A DNA stretch of 64,000 nucleotides from positions 3,906,001-3,970,000 of the forward strand of contig NZ_CP109150.1 in assembly GCF_035920365.1 (NCBI RefSeq), in the 5' to 3' direction. Shown here piece by piece: positions 43,830 through 52,550 of this stretch. Made by a program: the position numbers and the translations under genes. How positions within the stretch are numbered: position 1 is the first letter of the stretch; each line of letters begins with the position of its first letter. Below the pieces are notes generated by a model. That model was not told the origin of the DNA. It made no database searches and was given only the letters and a program-made list of their open reading frames with translations. The DNA is from Micromonospora sp. NBC_01740. GTDB lineage: Bacteria > Actinomycetota > Actinomycetes > Mycobacteriales > Micromonosporaceae.

Positions 43830-44717
43830 TCAGCTCGCGGGCAACCCTTGCGGGCCGGCGCCCCGCATGGAGCGGGTCAGCTTCCGGTCGTCGCTCCACA
43901 GGAAACACCGCACGCCCCGGTCGCCCTCCTGCCACTCCCGCTGCGACGGGGGATAGAAGATCGAGCCCGCCCGGTACGGCAGGTCGCTGTTGACGGGCAC
44001 CTCGGCGAAGGCGGCGATGAGCGCCATGCAGCGCGTGTGCGCCTGCTGGTGGGACCGGCCGAACTCGGCCCAGGTCATGTCCCGCTCCAGGTAGACGCCG
44101 ACGAACTCGGCGCGGTGCGGCTCGGTGCACAGCACCGGGGCCATGTAGTTCAGGTTGTCGCCGATCAGCTTGGGGTCGAAGCAGCGGTGCAGCAGCGGGG
44201 AGTCGCCGATCATCGCGCCCCGCAGGCTGCCCGTGCGGTTCACCGGCCGGGTGTTGTCGATGCTGCCGGTCTCGCTCAGGTCGCAGCGGAACCAGCGGGC
44301 GCCCGCGCGCCACGCGGGGGCGGAGGGCAGCGCGACGGTGAGGGCGATGCGGGCGGCGTGCCAGTCGCCGCCGAGCACCTCGCGGGCGCGCTGGTCGCAC
44401 TCGGCGCGGGCGGGCCGCAGGGTCGCGGATCCCGGTTCGGGTCGGTCGCCGTCGGCGGTCGGCCCGGCGAACCTGCCCACGTGCACGGTCTCGGCCAGGT
44501 GGTTGCGGGAGCAGTCCACCGCCTCGTAGGTGCGGGCCTGCACGACGGCGGTGATCCGGGGCAGGCAGGCGTCGGTGGCCGGCACGAACAGCTGCGGCGC
44601 CCGCAGGGCCGGCCAGTCGTCGGTGAGGTCGCCGTCGGAGCCGCCCGGTCGTACGCAGCCGGACAGCAGGACCGTCAGCGTGCCGGCCAGCGCCAGCGCC
44701 GCGAGCCACCGTCGCAT
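43830..44717 (-). CDS. Septum-formation-family lipoprotein, copy 2
   Basis: 295 aa from ATG at 44717; an upstream in-frame start at 44762 would place charged residues before the signal peptide. Signal and lipobox VLLSGC near 17-22, then [63 protein letters not shown] and VRCFLW, in the same order and spacing as copy 1. The gap between the two genes is 110 bp, so they are probably co-transcribed and arose by tandem duplication. Function is unknown beyond an envelope role. Confidence 0.78.
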   Translation of the reverse strand: MRRWLAALALAGTLTVLLSGCVRPGGSDGDLTDDWPALRAPQLFVPATDACLPRITAVVQARTYEAVDCSRNHLAETVHVGRFAGPTADGDRPEPGSATLRPARAECDQRAREVLGGDWHAARIALTVALPSAPAWRAGARWFRCDLSETGSIDNTRPVNRTGSLRGAMIGDSPLLHRCFDPKLIGDNLNYMAPVLCTEPHRAEFVGVYLERDMTWAEFGRSHQQAHTRCMALIAAFAEVPVNSDLPYRAGSIFYPPSQREWQEGDRGVRCFLWSDDRKLTRSMRGAGPQGLPAS

Positions 44718-44951
44718 CGTCCGCCCTTTCCGGGAGCTGACGCGTCGACCGCCGCCGGGCATCGCGCGGGCGTGCGGCTCACGTCACCGTCCCTGATGGA
44801 GTCTCGCCGCGTTTCCGTCGTCCGGCCAGTCACGGATGGCCCTTCGTCCGGTTTCGCCGAGCCGGGAGGACCAATTCTGCACCACTGGTCACCGCCGGGT
44901 CACCGGGTGTCCCGTTGGTGGCGTGCTGCGGGCGGCCGTCGGCCACGTTCG

Positions 44952-44957
44952 TACACT
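44952..44957 (+). promoter_or_regulatory. -10-like hexamer of rpe, probably leaderless
   Basis: TACACT lies 6 nt before the rpe GTG, without a ribosome site between. Confidence 0.45.
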
Positions 44958-44963
44958 GGCCCG

Positions 44964-45644
44964 GTGACCGTACCGCCGCCGATCGTCGCGCCCAGCATCC
45001 TCGCCGCCGATTTCGCCCGCCTCGCCGAGGAGGTCCGCGCCGTCGAGAACGCCGCGGACTGGCTGCACGTGGATGTCATGGACAACCACTTCGTGCCCAA
45101 CCTGACCATCGGGCTGCCCGTGGTGCAGAGCCTGCGGGCCGCCACCGAGCTGCCCTTCGACGTGCACCTGATGATCGAGGACCCGCGCCGCTGGGCGCCC
45201 GGCTACGCCGACGCCGGGGCGTACAACGTCACCTTCCACGCCGAGGCGTGCGACGACCCGGTGGCCCTGGCCAAGGACCTGCGCTCGGCGGGGGCCAAGG
45301 CCGGGCTGGCGATCGACCGGGACACCCCGATCGAGCCGTACCTGGAGCTGTTGCCGAGCTTCGACACGCTGCTGATCATGACCATCAAGGCCGGCTTCGG
45401 CGGGCAGCGGTTCATCCCGCAGCTGCTCGACAAGGTGCGTACGGCCCGCCGGCACGTCGACGCCGGCCACCTCGAACTGCGCATCGAGGTCGACGGCGGC
45501 ATCGCCGCCGACACCATCGCCCAGGCGGCCGAGGCGGGGGCCGACGCGTTCGTCGCCGGCACCGCCGTCTACGGCGCCGACGACCCCGCCGAGGCCATCC
45601 GGAAGCTGCGGGCACTCGCGGAACACGCCGCCCCCGGGGCCTGA
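44964..45644 (+). CDS. rpe: Ribulose-phosphate 3-epimerase
   Basis: 226 aa from GTG 44964. A TIM barrel of the pentose phosphate pathway linking ribulose-5-P and xylulose-5-P. Visible: [12 protein letters not shown] at the start with the catalytic Ser region, [18 protein letters not shown] (metal His/Asp), [26 protein letters not shown] and [11 protein letters not shown] with the second catalytic Asp. The family usually reads MSVxPGFGGQ where this has [10 protein letters not shown]. The next gene starts one base after its stop. Confidence 0.94.
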   Translation: MTVPPPIVAPSILAADFARLAEEVRAVENAADWLHVDVMDNHFVPNLTIGLPVVQSLRAATELPFDVHLMIEDPRRWAPGYADAGAYNVTFHAEACDDPVALAKDLRSAGAKAGLAIDRDTPIEPYLELLPSFDTLLIMTIKAGFGGQRFIPQLLDKVRTARRHVDAGHLELRIEVDGGIAADTIAQAAEAGADAFVAGTAVYGADDPAEAIRKLRALAEHAAPGA

Positions 45645-45645
45645 C

Positions 45646-46602
45646 GTGGAACCGGCCGGCGAGCGTCCGGACGTCATCCTCGTCGTCGACGACGACGAGG
45701 ACATCGCGCGTTTCGTCGCGTTCAACCTCCGGCTGCACGGCTTCGAGGTGATCCACGCCAGCGACGGGCAGGAGGCGCTCGAGGTGATCGAGCGCCAGCG
45801 ACCCGACCTGGCGGTGGTCGACCTGATGATGCCGCGCATCGACGGGTTGGAACTGACCCGGCGGCTGCGCGCCGACCCGATGACCTCGGCCCTGCCGGTG
45901 ATCATGCTGACCGCCAAGGGCATGACGGTGGACAAGGTGCACGGCCTCAGCGCCGGCGCCGACGACTACCTGGTCAAGCCCTTCGACACCGCCGAACTGG
46001 TCGCCCGGGTCAGCTCCACGCTGCGCCGCAACAAGGAGTTCCGCGAGGTCTCGCCGCTGACCGGGCTGCCCGGCAACAGCCGGATCCGCCGGGAGATCTC
46101 CGACCGCGTCCGCAGCGGGGTCGACTACGCCGTCGGCTACATCGACATCGACCGGTTCAAGAGCGTCAACGACCGGTACGGCTTCGTCCGCGGCGACGAC
46201 TTCATCTCGGCCCTGGCCCGCAGCCTGCACCGGGCGGTGGTCTCGGTCGGGCTGCCGCCGGCCTTCCTGGGGCACGTCGGCGGGGACGACTTCGTCATCG
46301 TCTGCGCCCCGGAGCAGGTCCGTCCGCTCACCTCCCGGGTCTCCGCCGACTTCGAGAAGGCCGCCGACTCGCTCTACGACCCGGTCGACGCCGCGCGCGG
46401 CTACGTGGAGCTGAAGGACCGCCGGGGCAACATCCGGCGGGCCGCCCTGGTCACCCTGTCGATCGGCGTGTCCCTCTCCGACTCCGGCAAGCGGTTCACC
46501 GACCCGCTGGAGGCGATCGCGGTCGCCTCGGAGATGAAGACGGTGGCCAAGAGCCAACCCGGCTCGTACGTGGCGGTGGACCGCCGGCGCGGGGTTACCT
46601 GA
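45646..46602 (+). CDS. Response regulator with GGDEF (diguanylate cyclase) domain
   Basis: 318 aa. An N-terminal receiver domain (10-125) with the acidic pair D15/D16, phosphoacceptor D59 in VVDLMMPRIDG and conserved K111 in VKPFD. A GGDEF domain follows (about 135-315): SPLTGLPGN, YIDIDRFKSVNDRYGFVRGDD with the metal Asp, and signature GGDDF at 212-216, where the fourth residue is Asp in place of Glu. No RxxD inhibitory site precedes the signature. It could make c-di-GMP on phosphorylation, or be impaired. No histidine kinase is adjacent. Co-transcribed with rpe. Confidence 0.88.
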   Translation: MEPAGERPDVILVVDDDEDIARFVAFNLRLHGFEVIHASDGQEALEVIERQRPDLAVVDLMMPRIDGLELTRRLRADPMTSALPVIMLTAKGMTVDKVHGLSAGADDYLVKPFDTAELVARVSSTLRRNKEFREVSPLTGLPGNSRIRREISDRVRSGVDYAVGYIDIDRFKSVNDRYGFVRGDDFISALARSLHRAVVSVGLPPAFLGHVGGDDFVIVCAPEQVRPLTSRVSADFEKAADSLYDPVDAARGYVELKDRRGNIRRAALVTLSIGVSLSDSGKRFTDPLEAIAVASEMKTVAKSQPGSYVAVDRRRGVT

Positions 46603-46684
46603 TTCGTGCGCTGTTGCTGTGAAGTACCACGCCCGGGTGGCACGACCCCCCGTCCGGCGTGTAACACTTCCCGTGTACCCACCA

Positions 46685-46856
46685 CGCGCTGGCGGGACTC
46701 GGTGTAATTCCGAACCGGCGGTGATCCACGGTGTGACCGTGGTAAGCCCGCGACCCGGTCGGCCTCGTGCCGCCCGGTGGACCTGGTGAGAATCCGGGGC
46801 CGACGGTTGGGAGCGGGAAACCCCGCCCCCAGACAGTCCGGATGGGAGACAGCGCG
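46685..46856 (+). ncRNA. FMN riboswitch (RFN element)
   Basis: The conserved core words occur in order: ACCGGCGGTGAT, AGCCCGCGA, GGTGAGAATCCGG, GGCCGACGGT and AGTCCGGATGGGAGA. The closing stem P1 is CGCGCTG (46685-46691) with CAGCGCG (46850-46856). It sits 160 nt before ribD and should reduce rib gene expression when FMN is bound; the GC-rich stretch 46857-47017 is the likely expression platform. Confidence 0.93.
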
Positions 46857-47017
46857 CGGGACGGACGGGCCCTGCCCGGCCGCTGAGTTCAGCGTGCCGT
46901 GCGCGCCCCCCGGGGCGGCCCCGCCGTACCCGGATCTCCGCCGCCGCACGCTCGCGGCCCCATGCCGTTGCCTCCCGTGTCCGCCCGCGCGTCGACCGGC
47001 GAGTGAGAGGGCAGGGC

Positions 47018-48079
47018 ATGGCCGGCGTCTCCGTAGACGAGGCGATGCGTCGCGCGGTGGAACTCGCCGCGCGCGGTCTCGGCACGACCAGCCCCAACCC
47101 GGTGGTCGGCTGCGTGCTGCTCGACGCCGACGGGCAGGTGGTCGGCGAGGGATTCCACGCCTACGCCGGCGGGCCGCACGCCGAGATCGTCGCGCTCGCC
47201 CAGGCGGGGGAGCGGGCCCGTGGCGGCACCGCCGTGGTCACCCTGGAACCCTGCGACCACACCGGCCGCACCGGCCCCTGCAGCACCGCGCTGGTGCGCG
47301 CCGGAGTCGCCCGGGTCGTCATCGCCGTGCCCGACCCCAACCCGCTCGCCACCGGGGGCGCCGCCACGTTGCGCGCCGCCGGGATCCAGGTCGACACGGG
47401 GGTACGCGAGGCCGAGGCCGAGGCCGGCAACATCGCCTGGCTGACCTCGATGCGCCGGGGCTGGCCGTACGTGATCTGGAAGTTCGCCGCGACGGTGGAC
47501 GGCCGGTCGGCGGCGGCCGACGGCACCAGCATGTGGATCACCTCCGAGGCCGCCCGGATGGACGTGCACGCACTACGCGGCACCGTCGACGCGGTGCTCG
47601 CCGGGGTCGGCACGGTGCTCGCCGACGACCCCCGGCTCACCGCCCGCAACCTGCGCGACGGCACGCTGGCCATCCGGCAGCCGCTGCGGGTCGTGGTGGA
47701 CACCGAGGGTCGTACGCCGGCCGACGCCCGCGTCCGCGACGGCGCGGCGCGCACGTGGATCGCCACCGCGGCGGAGGTCGGCACCGGGCCCGACGGCCGG
47801 GTCGACCTGCCGGCGCTGCTCGCCGCGCTGCACGGGCGGGGAATCCGCGCCGTGCTGCTGGAGGGCGGCCCGAAGCTGGCCGGCGCCTTCCTGGCCGCCG
47901 GCCTGGTCGACAAGATCGTCGGCTACGTCGCGCCCCGGCTGCTCGGCGCCGGCCCGACCGCCCTGGTCGACGCGGGTGTGAACACCATCGCCGAGGCCAT
48001 CGACCTGGAGTTCGTCGACGTCACGCAGGTCGGACCCGACCTGCGGATCACCGCGCTGCCCCGAAAGAGGGAGGGCTGA
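47018..48079 (+). CDS. ribD: Bifunctional diaminohydroxyphosphoribosylaminopyrimidine deaminase / reductase
   Basis: 353 aa from ATG 47018; the open frame also allows GTG 47003. N-terminal zinc deaminase (1-145): TSPNPVVGCVL, GGPHAEIVAL and EPCDHTGRTGPC give the His/Cys ligands and the catalytic Glu. C-terminal reductase (about 150-353) of the DHFR-like type: KFAATVDGRSAA, LAGVGTVLADDPRLTAR and LLEGGPKLAGAFL. Performs two successive steps of riboflavin synthesis. First gene behind the FMN riboswitch. Confidence 0.95.
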   Translation: MAGVSVDEAMRRAVELAARGLGTTSPNPVVGCVLLDADGQVVGEGFHAYAGGPHAEIVALAQAGERARGGTAVVTLEPCDHTGRTGPCSTALVRAGVARVVIAVPDPNPLATGGAATLRAAGIQVDTGVREAEAEAGNIAWLTSMRRGWPYVIWKFAATVDGRSAAADGTSMWITSEAARMDVHALRGTVDAVLAGVGTVLADDPRLTARNLRDGTLAIRQPLRVVVDTEGRTPADARVRDGAARTWIATAAEVGTGPDGRVDLPALLAALHGRGIRAVLLEGGPKLAGAFLAAGLVDKIVGYVAPRLLGAGPTALVDAGVNTIAEAIDLEFVDVTQVGPDLRITALPRKREG

Positions 48080-48080
48080 C

Positions 48081-48761
48081 ATGTTCACCGGCATCGTCGA
48101 GGAGTTGGGTGAGGTCGTCCGGATCACCGAGACGGCGGGTGACTCGGCGCTGGTCGCGGTCCGCGGCCCGCTGGTCACCTCCGACGCCCGGCACGGCGAC
48201 TCGATCGCGGTCAACGGCGTCTGCCTGACCGTGGTCGACGTCACCGACGGGACGTTCACCGCGGACGTGATGGGGGAGACGCTGCGCCGCTCCGCGCTGG
48301 GCGCGCTGCGGGCCGGCGACCCGGTCAACCTGGAGCGGGCCGCCGCGCTGGGCAGCCGCCTCGGCGGGCACCTCGTGCAGGGGCACGTCGACGGCGTCGG
48401 CGAGGTGATCGCCCGCGAGCCGGCCGCGCAGTGGGAGACGGTCCGGTTCCGGCTGCCCGCCGCCCTGGTCCGGTACGTGGTGGAGAAGGGCTCGATCACG
48501 GTCGACGGCGTCTCGCTGACCGTCGCCGACGTCGGCCCGGACTGGTTCGCGGTCGGCCTGATCCCGACCACGCTGAAGCTGACCACCCTCGGCGCCCGGG
48601 GCGTCGGCGACCCGGTCAACCTCGAGGTGGACGTGCTCGCCAAGTACGTCGAGCGGCTGCTCGGCGCCCGGCTGGACGGGCCCGCCCTGCCGGACGCCGG
48701 CCCGCCCGGCGGGCCGCCGGTCACCGGCCTGCCGGATGCCGCGCCGGGCGAGGCGGCCTGA
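48081..48761 (+). CDS. ribE: Riboflavin synthase alpha chain
   Basis: 226 aa from ATG 48081, one base after ribD. Two lumazine-binding barrels: MFTGIVEELGEV at the N-terminus and GHVDGVGEVI near 98 starting the second, with NGVCLTV and DGVSLTV in matching positions. Dismutates two 6,7-dimethyl-8-ribityllumazines to riboflavin. The C-terminal 25 residues form a Pro/Gly tail beyond the usual fold. One-base overlap with ribM. Confidence 0.95.
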   Translation: MFTGIVEELGEVVRITETAGDSALVAVRGPLVTSDARHGDSIAVNGVCLTVVDVTDGTFTADVMGETLRRSALGALRAGDPVNLERAAALGSRLGGHLVQGHVDGVGEVIAREPAAQWETVRFRLPAALVRYVVEKGSITVDGVSLTVADVGPDWFAVGLIPTTLKLTTLGARGVGDPVNLEVDVLAKYVERLLGARLDGPALPDAGPPGGPPVTGLPDAAPGEAA

Positions 48762-49456
48762 TGGGCCCGCTCGGGTGGTTGCTCGACGCACAGGTCGACA
48801 TCGCCGGGTCGCCGGTGCTGGTCCGGGAGATCGTCGGCAACGGGTTCGGGCTGGCGTCGGCGGTGTTCGGCCTGCGCCGGCTGGTCTGGGCCTGGCCCGT
48901 CGGCATGATCGGCAACGCGCTGCTGTTCACCGTCTTCCTGGGCGGCGTCTTCGCCACCCCGCAGGCGCACGACCTCTACGGGCAGGCGGGCCGGCAGGTC
49001 TTCTTCTTCTCGGTCAGCGTCTACGGCTGGTGGCGCTGGTCGCGCAACCGCCGCCACGGTGGCGGCGACGGTGCCGCGGTGGCGCCCCGCTGGGCCACCG
49101 GCCGGGAACGGCTCGGCCTGCTGCTCGCGGCCGGGATCGGCACCGCCGCGGCGTACCCGCTGCTCGCCGCACTCGGCTCTTGGGGGCCGCTGCCGGACGC
49201 CTGGATCCTTACCGGCAGCCTGCTCGCCACCTACGGCATGGCCCGCGGCTGGGTGGACTTCTGGCTCATCTGGATCGCCGTCGACGCGGTCGGCGTGCCG
49301 CTGCTGCTGCGCGGCGGGTTCTACCCATCGGCCGCCATGTACCTCGTCTACGGCGCCTTCTGCGCCTGGGGCCTGGTCGCCTGGTGGCGCACCTCGCGGG
49401 CCGCCCGCCCGGCGCCCGCCCCGATCCCGTCGACCTACTCGGAGGCCGTGGCATGA
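48761..49456 (+). CDS. ribM: RibM/PnuC-family riboflavin (vitamin) transporter
   Basis: 231 aa. PnuC fold with about seven hydrophobic segments, a typical VFGLRRLVWAWPVGMIGNALLF near 36-57, QVFFFSVSVYGWWRW near 77 and YGMARGWVDFWLIWIAVDAV near 155-174. PnuC-family proteins inside actinobacterial rib operons (RibM in Corynebacterium and Streptomyces) import riboflavin by facilitated diffusion; position behind the FMN riboswitch supports this over nicotinamide riboside transport. The stop overlaps a 24-codon ORF by ATGA. Confidence 0.85.
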   Translation: MGPLGWLLDAQVDIAGSPVLVREIVGNGFGLASAVFGLRRLVWAWPVGMIGNALLFTVFLGGVFATPQAHDLYGQAGRQVFFFSVSVYGWWRWSRNRRHGGGDGAAVAPRWATGRERLGLLLAAGIGTAAAYPLLAALGSWGPLPDAWILTGSLLATYGMARGWVDFWLIWIAVDAVGVPLLLRGGFYPSAAMYLVYGAFCAWGLVAWWRTSRAARPAPAPIPSTYSEAVA

Positions 49457-49527
49457 GTGAGCGAACCATCAGGCGTGGTGCGGTGGCGCCTCAGGGCGGC
49501 ACGCGGCGCAGCGGGGTGTCGGCATGA
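49453..49527 (+). CDS. 24-codon ORF bridging ribM and ribBA
   Basis: ATG 49453 to TGA 49527 encodes [20 protein letters not shown] plus four residues. It overlaps the ribM stop by ATGA and the ribBA start by ATGA, exactly filling the 67-bp gap. Basic and Gly-rich; no known family. It may be a translational coupler, or a short dispersed sequence that happens to be open. Confidence 0.4.
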   Translation: MSERTIRRGAVAPQGGTRRSGVSA

Positions 49528-50789
49528 GCACCTTCGCGAGCATCGAGCAGGCGGTGGCGGACATCGCCGCCGGCCGGCCCGTCGTCGTGGTCGACGACGC
49601 CGACCGGGAGAACGAGGGCGACCTGATCTTCGCCGCCGAGCTGGCGACGCCGGAGCTGCTCGCCTTCATGGTGCGCCACACGTCCGGCTACATCTGCGCC
49701 CCGCTGACCGAGAGCGAGTGCGACCGGCTGGACCTGCCGCCGCAGCACCACACCAACCAGGACCGGCGCGGCACCGCCTACACGGTGACCGTGGACGCCC
49801 GGGAGGGCGTCAGCACCGGCATCTCCGCCGCCGACCGGGCGCACACCATCCGGCTGCTCGCCGACCCCGGCACCGGCCCGGCCGACCTGGCCCGCCCCGG
49901 GCACGTGGTGCCGCTGCGGGCCCGCGAGGGCGGCGTGCTGCGCCGGCCCGGCCACACCGAGGCGGCGGTCGACCTGACCCGGCTGGCCGGGCTGCGCCCC
50001 GCCGGCGTGCTCTGCGAGCTGGTCAACGACGACGGCACCATGATGCGGGTGCCGGACCTGGAGAAGTTCTGCGCCGAGCACTCCCTGACGCTGGTCACCA
50101 TCGCCGACCTGGTCGCGTACCGGCGGCGGACCGAGAAGCAGGTCGAGCGGGTCGCCGACGCCCGGATGCCCACCCGGCACGGCGTGTTCCGGGCCCTGGG
50201 CTACCGCAGCGAGCACGACTCGGCCGAGCACGTCGCCCTGGTCACGGGCGAGATCGGCGACGGGCGCGACGTGCTGGTGCGGGTGCACTCCGAGTGCCTC
50301 ACCGGGGACGTGTTCGGCTCGGTGCGCTGCGACTGCGGCCCGCAGCTCGACGCCGCCCTGGACCGGGTCGCCCGGGAGGGGCGGGGCGTGGTGCTCTACG
50401 TACGCGGCCACGAGGGGCGCGGCATCGGCCTGCTGCACAAGCTCCAGGCGTACCAGCTCCAGGACCAGGGCCGGGACACGGTCGACGCCAACCTCGACCT
50501 GGGCCTGCCGGCCGACGCCCGCGACTACGGCACCGGCGCGCAGATCCTCTACGACATCGGGGTGCGCTCGATGCGGCTGCTCACCAACAACCCGGCCAAG
50601 CGCGCCGGGCTTGAGGGCTACGGGCTGACCGTCACCGGCCGCGAGGGGCTGCCGGTGCGCCCGCACCCGGAGAACGTGCGCTACCTGCGCACCAAGCGGG
50701 ACCGGATGGGGCACCTGCTGGACGAGCTGGACGAGGTGACCGAGGCCCCGATGGGCCGCCCGGTCCTCGGCGACGAGATCGGAGCGTAG
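49524..50789 (+). CDS. ribBA: Bifunctional 3,4-dihydroxy-2-butanone-4-phosphate synthase / GTP cyclohydrolase II
   Basis: 421 aa from ATG 49524. N-terminal RibB half (1-200): [19 protein letters not shown] at 19-37 and the ST(G)[10 protein letters not shown] region. C-terminal RibA half (205-400): zinc ligands in [20 protein letters not shown] (three Cys), [15 protein letters not shown] and [12 protein letters not shown]. Supplies both precursors of riboflavin synthesis. Followed by ribH after 2 bp. Confidence 0.96.
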   Translation: MSTFASIEQAVADIAAGRPVVVVDDADRENEGDLIFAAELATPELLAFMVRHTSGYICAPLTESECDRLDLPPQHHTNQDRRGTAYTVTVDAREGVSTGISAADRAHTIRLLADPGTGPADLARPGHVVPLRAREGGVLRRPGHTEAAVDLTRLAGLRPAGVLCELVNDDGTMMRVPDLEKFCAEHSLTLVTIADLVAYRRRTEKQVERVADARMPTRHGVFRALGYRSEHDSAEHVALVTGEIGDGRDVLVRVHSECLTGDVFGSVRCDCGPQLDAALDRVAREGRGVVLYVRGHEGRGIGLLHKLQAYQLQDQGRDTVDANLDLGLPADARDYGTGAQILYDIGVRSMRLLTNNPAKRAGLEGYGLTVTGREGLPVRPHPENVRYLRTKRDRMGHLLDELDEVTEAPMGRPVLGDEIGA

Positions 50790-50791
50790 GC

Positions 50792-51289
50792 ATGGCGGGT
50801 TTCGGTGAACCGGGCGTGACGGCGGTGGACGCCGCCGGGATGACCGTCGGCGTGGTCGCGGCGCGCTGGCACGGCGAGCTGACCGACCACATGCTCGACC
50901 GGGCGGTCGCCGCCGCCGAGGCGTGCGGGGCCCGGGCGGTCACCGCCCGGGTGGCCGGCTCGGTCGAGCTGCCGGTGGTGGCCCAGGCCCTCGCGCGGCG
51001 CTGCGACGTGGTGGTCGCGCTCGGCGTGGTGGTCCGCGGCGCCACCGCCCACTTCGACTACGTCTGCCGCTCGGTCACCGACGGGCTGACCCGGGTGGCG
51101 CTGGACGAGGGCAAGCCGGTCGCGCACGGCGTCCTGACCGTCGACACCCTCGCGCAGGCCCGGGACCGGGCCGGGCTGCCCGGCTCGGCGGAGGACAAGG
51201 GCTGGTCGGCCACCGTCGCCGCCCTCGACGCCGCCCTCGCCATCCGCGCCCTCGCCAACAACGGCCAGCGGGTCGGCTTCGGCGGCTGA
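50792..51289 (+). CDS. ribH: 6,7-Dimethyl-8-ribityllumazine synthase
   Basis: 165 aa from ATG 50792. Capsid-forming lumazine synthase: VAARWHGELTDHMLDRAV, ARVAGSVELPVVAQAL, ALGVVVRGATAHFDYVC with the catalytic His, and GVLTVDTLAQARDRAG. The expected NKG-x-E segment reads EDKGWSA, a modest departure. Last rib gene, with a hairpin after it. Confidence 0.94.
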   Translation: MAGFGEPGVTAVDAAGMTVGVVAARWHGELTDHMLDRAVAAAEACGARAVTARVAGSVELPVVAQALARRCDVVVALGVVVRGATAHFDYVCRSVTDGLTRVALDEGKPVAHGVLTVDTLAQARDRAGLPGSAEDKGWSATVAALDAALAIRALANNGQRVGFGG

Positions 51290-51295
51290 CCCCCG

Positions 51296-51339
51296 ACCGA
51301 CCGGGACCGCGCCGACGCCGTGCCGCGTTCCCGGTCGGT
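51296..51339 (+). terminator. Hairpin terminator of the rib operon
   Basis: ACCGACCGGGA (51296-51306) pairs perfectly with TCCCGGTCGGT (51329-51339) around a 22-nt loop, 6 bp after the ribH stop. Confidence 0.6.
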
Positions 51340-51383
51340 GAGCGGGGCCTGACCCGGCGCACCGGGGCCGTCGGGGCGGCTGG

Positions 51384-51389
51384 AAGAAT
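51384..51389 (+). promoter_or_regulatory. -10-like hexamer of hisE, probably leaderless
   Basis: AAGAAT lies 6 nt before the hisE GTG, downstream of the rib terminator. No ribosome site is present. Confidence 0.4.
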
Positions 51390-51395
51390 CGCGGC

Positions 51396-51659
51396 GTGAA
51401 GACGTTCGAGGAGTTGTTCGCCGAGCTGCAGGCCAAGGCCGCTGCGGGCACCCCCGGCTCGGGCACGGTCGCCGCGCTCGAGAAGGGCGTGCACTTCATC
51501 GGCAAGAAGGTCGTCGAGGAGGCGGCCGAGTCGTGGATGGCCGCCGAGCACGAGGGGCCGGAACGCACCGCCGAGGAGATCTCCCAGCTGCTCTACCAGG
51601 TCCAGGTGCTGATGCTGGCCAGCGGACTCGACCTGAAGGACGTCTACCGACATCTGTGA
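51396..51659 (+). CDS. hisE: Phosphoribosyl-ATP pyrophosphatase
   Basis: 87 aa from GTG 51396. All-alpha MazG-like NTP pyrophosphohydrolase of histidine synthesis: [35 protein letters not shown] with the metal-binding Glu residues, and [15 protein letters not shown]. Hydrolyses PR-ATP to PR-AMP. Paired with hisG 45 bp downstream, which makes its substrate. Confidence 0.95.
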   Translation: MKTFEELFAELQAKAAAGTPGSGTVAALEKGVHFIGKKVVEEAAESWMAAEHEGPERTAEEISQLLYQVQVLMLASGLDLKDVYRHL

Positions 51660-51704
51660 GTGCGCCCCGTCGTTGATCAGTTTCGATCGAAGGAGCACTC
51701 CGTC

Positions 51705-52550
51705 ATGCTGCGTGTCGCCATTCCGAACAAGGGCGCCCTGGCCGAGAAGGCCGCCCAGATGCTGCGCGAGGCGGGCTACCGCCAGCGCACCGACCCGAAG
51801 GACCTGGTCTGCCGGGACGAGCCCAACGACGTCGAGTTCTTCTACCTGCGCCCGAAGGACATCGCCACCTACGTCGGCTCCGGCGACCTCGACGTCGGGA
51901 TCACCGGCCGGGACCTGCTGATCGACTCCGGCGCGCCGGCCGAGGAGGTCATGGATCTCGACTTCGGCCGGGCCACCTTCCGCTTCGCCGCCCGCCCGGA
52001 GGACGTCGACGACGTGCGGGAGCTGGGCGGGCACCGGATCGCCACCGCGTACCCGGGGCTCGTGGAGCGGCACCTCGCGGAGCTGGGCGTCAAGGCCGAG
52101 GTGACCCGCCTCGACGGCGCGGTGGAGAACGCCATCCGGCTCGGCGTCGCCGACGTGGTCGCCGACGTGGTCGAGACCGGCACCACGCTGCGCCAGGCCG
52201 GCCTCGTGGTCTTCGGCGAGCCGCTGCTGCGCTCGTCGGCGGTGCTGGTCCGCCGCGCCGACGTCGAGGCCCACCCGCAGGCCGCGCAGCTGCTGCGCCG
52301 GCTGCACGGGGTGCTGGTCGCCCGCCGCTACGTGATGCTCGCCTACGACGTGCCGGCCGGCCTGCTCGACCGGGCCAGCTCGCTGACCCCGGGCATCGAG
52401 TCGCCGACCGTCTCCCCGCTGCACCGCGAGGGCTGGGTGGCGGTGCAGGCGATGGTGCTCCGCGACGACGTGCACCGGATCATGGACGAGCTGTACGAGC
52501 TCGGGGCCCGCGCGATCCTGGTCACCAACATCCACGCCTGCCGGCTGTGA
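51705..52550 (+). CDS. hisG: ATP phosphoribosyltransferase (long form)
   Basis: 281 aa from ATG 51705; AGGAG lies ten bases upstream. First histidine step, condensing ATP and PRPP. Visible: VAIPNKGALAEKAAQML at 4-20, DLDVGITGRDLLID near 63, RIATAYPGL, and the PRPP loop ADVVADVVETGTTLRQAG near 151-168. The C-terminal 75 residues form the ferredoxin-like allosteric histidine-binding domain of the long form, so HisZ is not needed. Overlaps the transporter gene by 4 nt. Confidence 0.95.
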   Translation: MLRVAIPNKGALAEKAAQMLREAGYRQRTDPKDLVCRDEPNDVEFFYLRPKDIATYVGSGDLDVGITGRDLLIDSGAPAEEVMDLDFGRATFRFAARPEDVDDVRELGGHRIATAYPGLVERHLAELGVKAEVTRLDGAVENAIRLGVADVVADVVETGTTLRQAGLVVFGEPLLRSSAVLVRRADVEAHPQAAQLLRRLHGVLVARRYVMLAYDVPAGLLDRASSLTPGIESPTVSPLHREGWVAVQAMVLRDDVHRIMDELYELGARAILVTNIHACRL

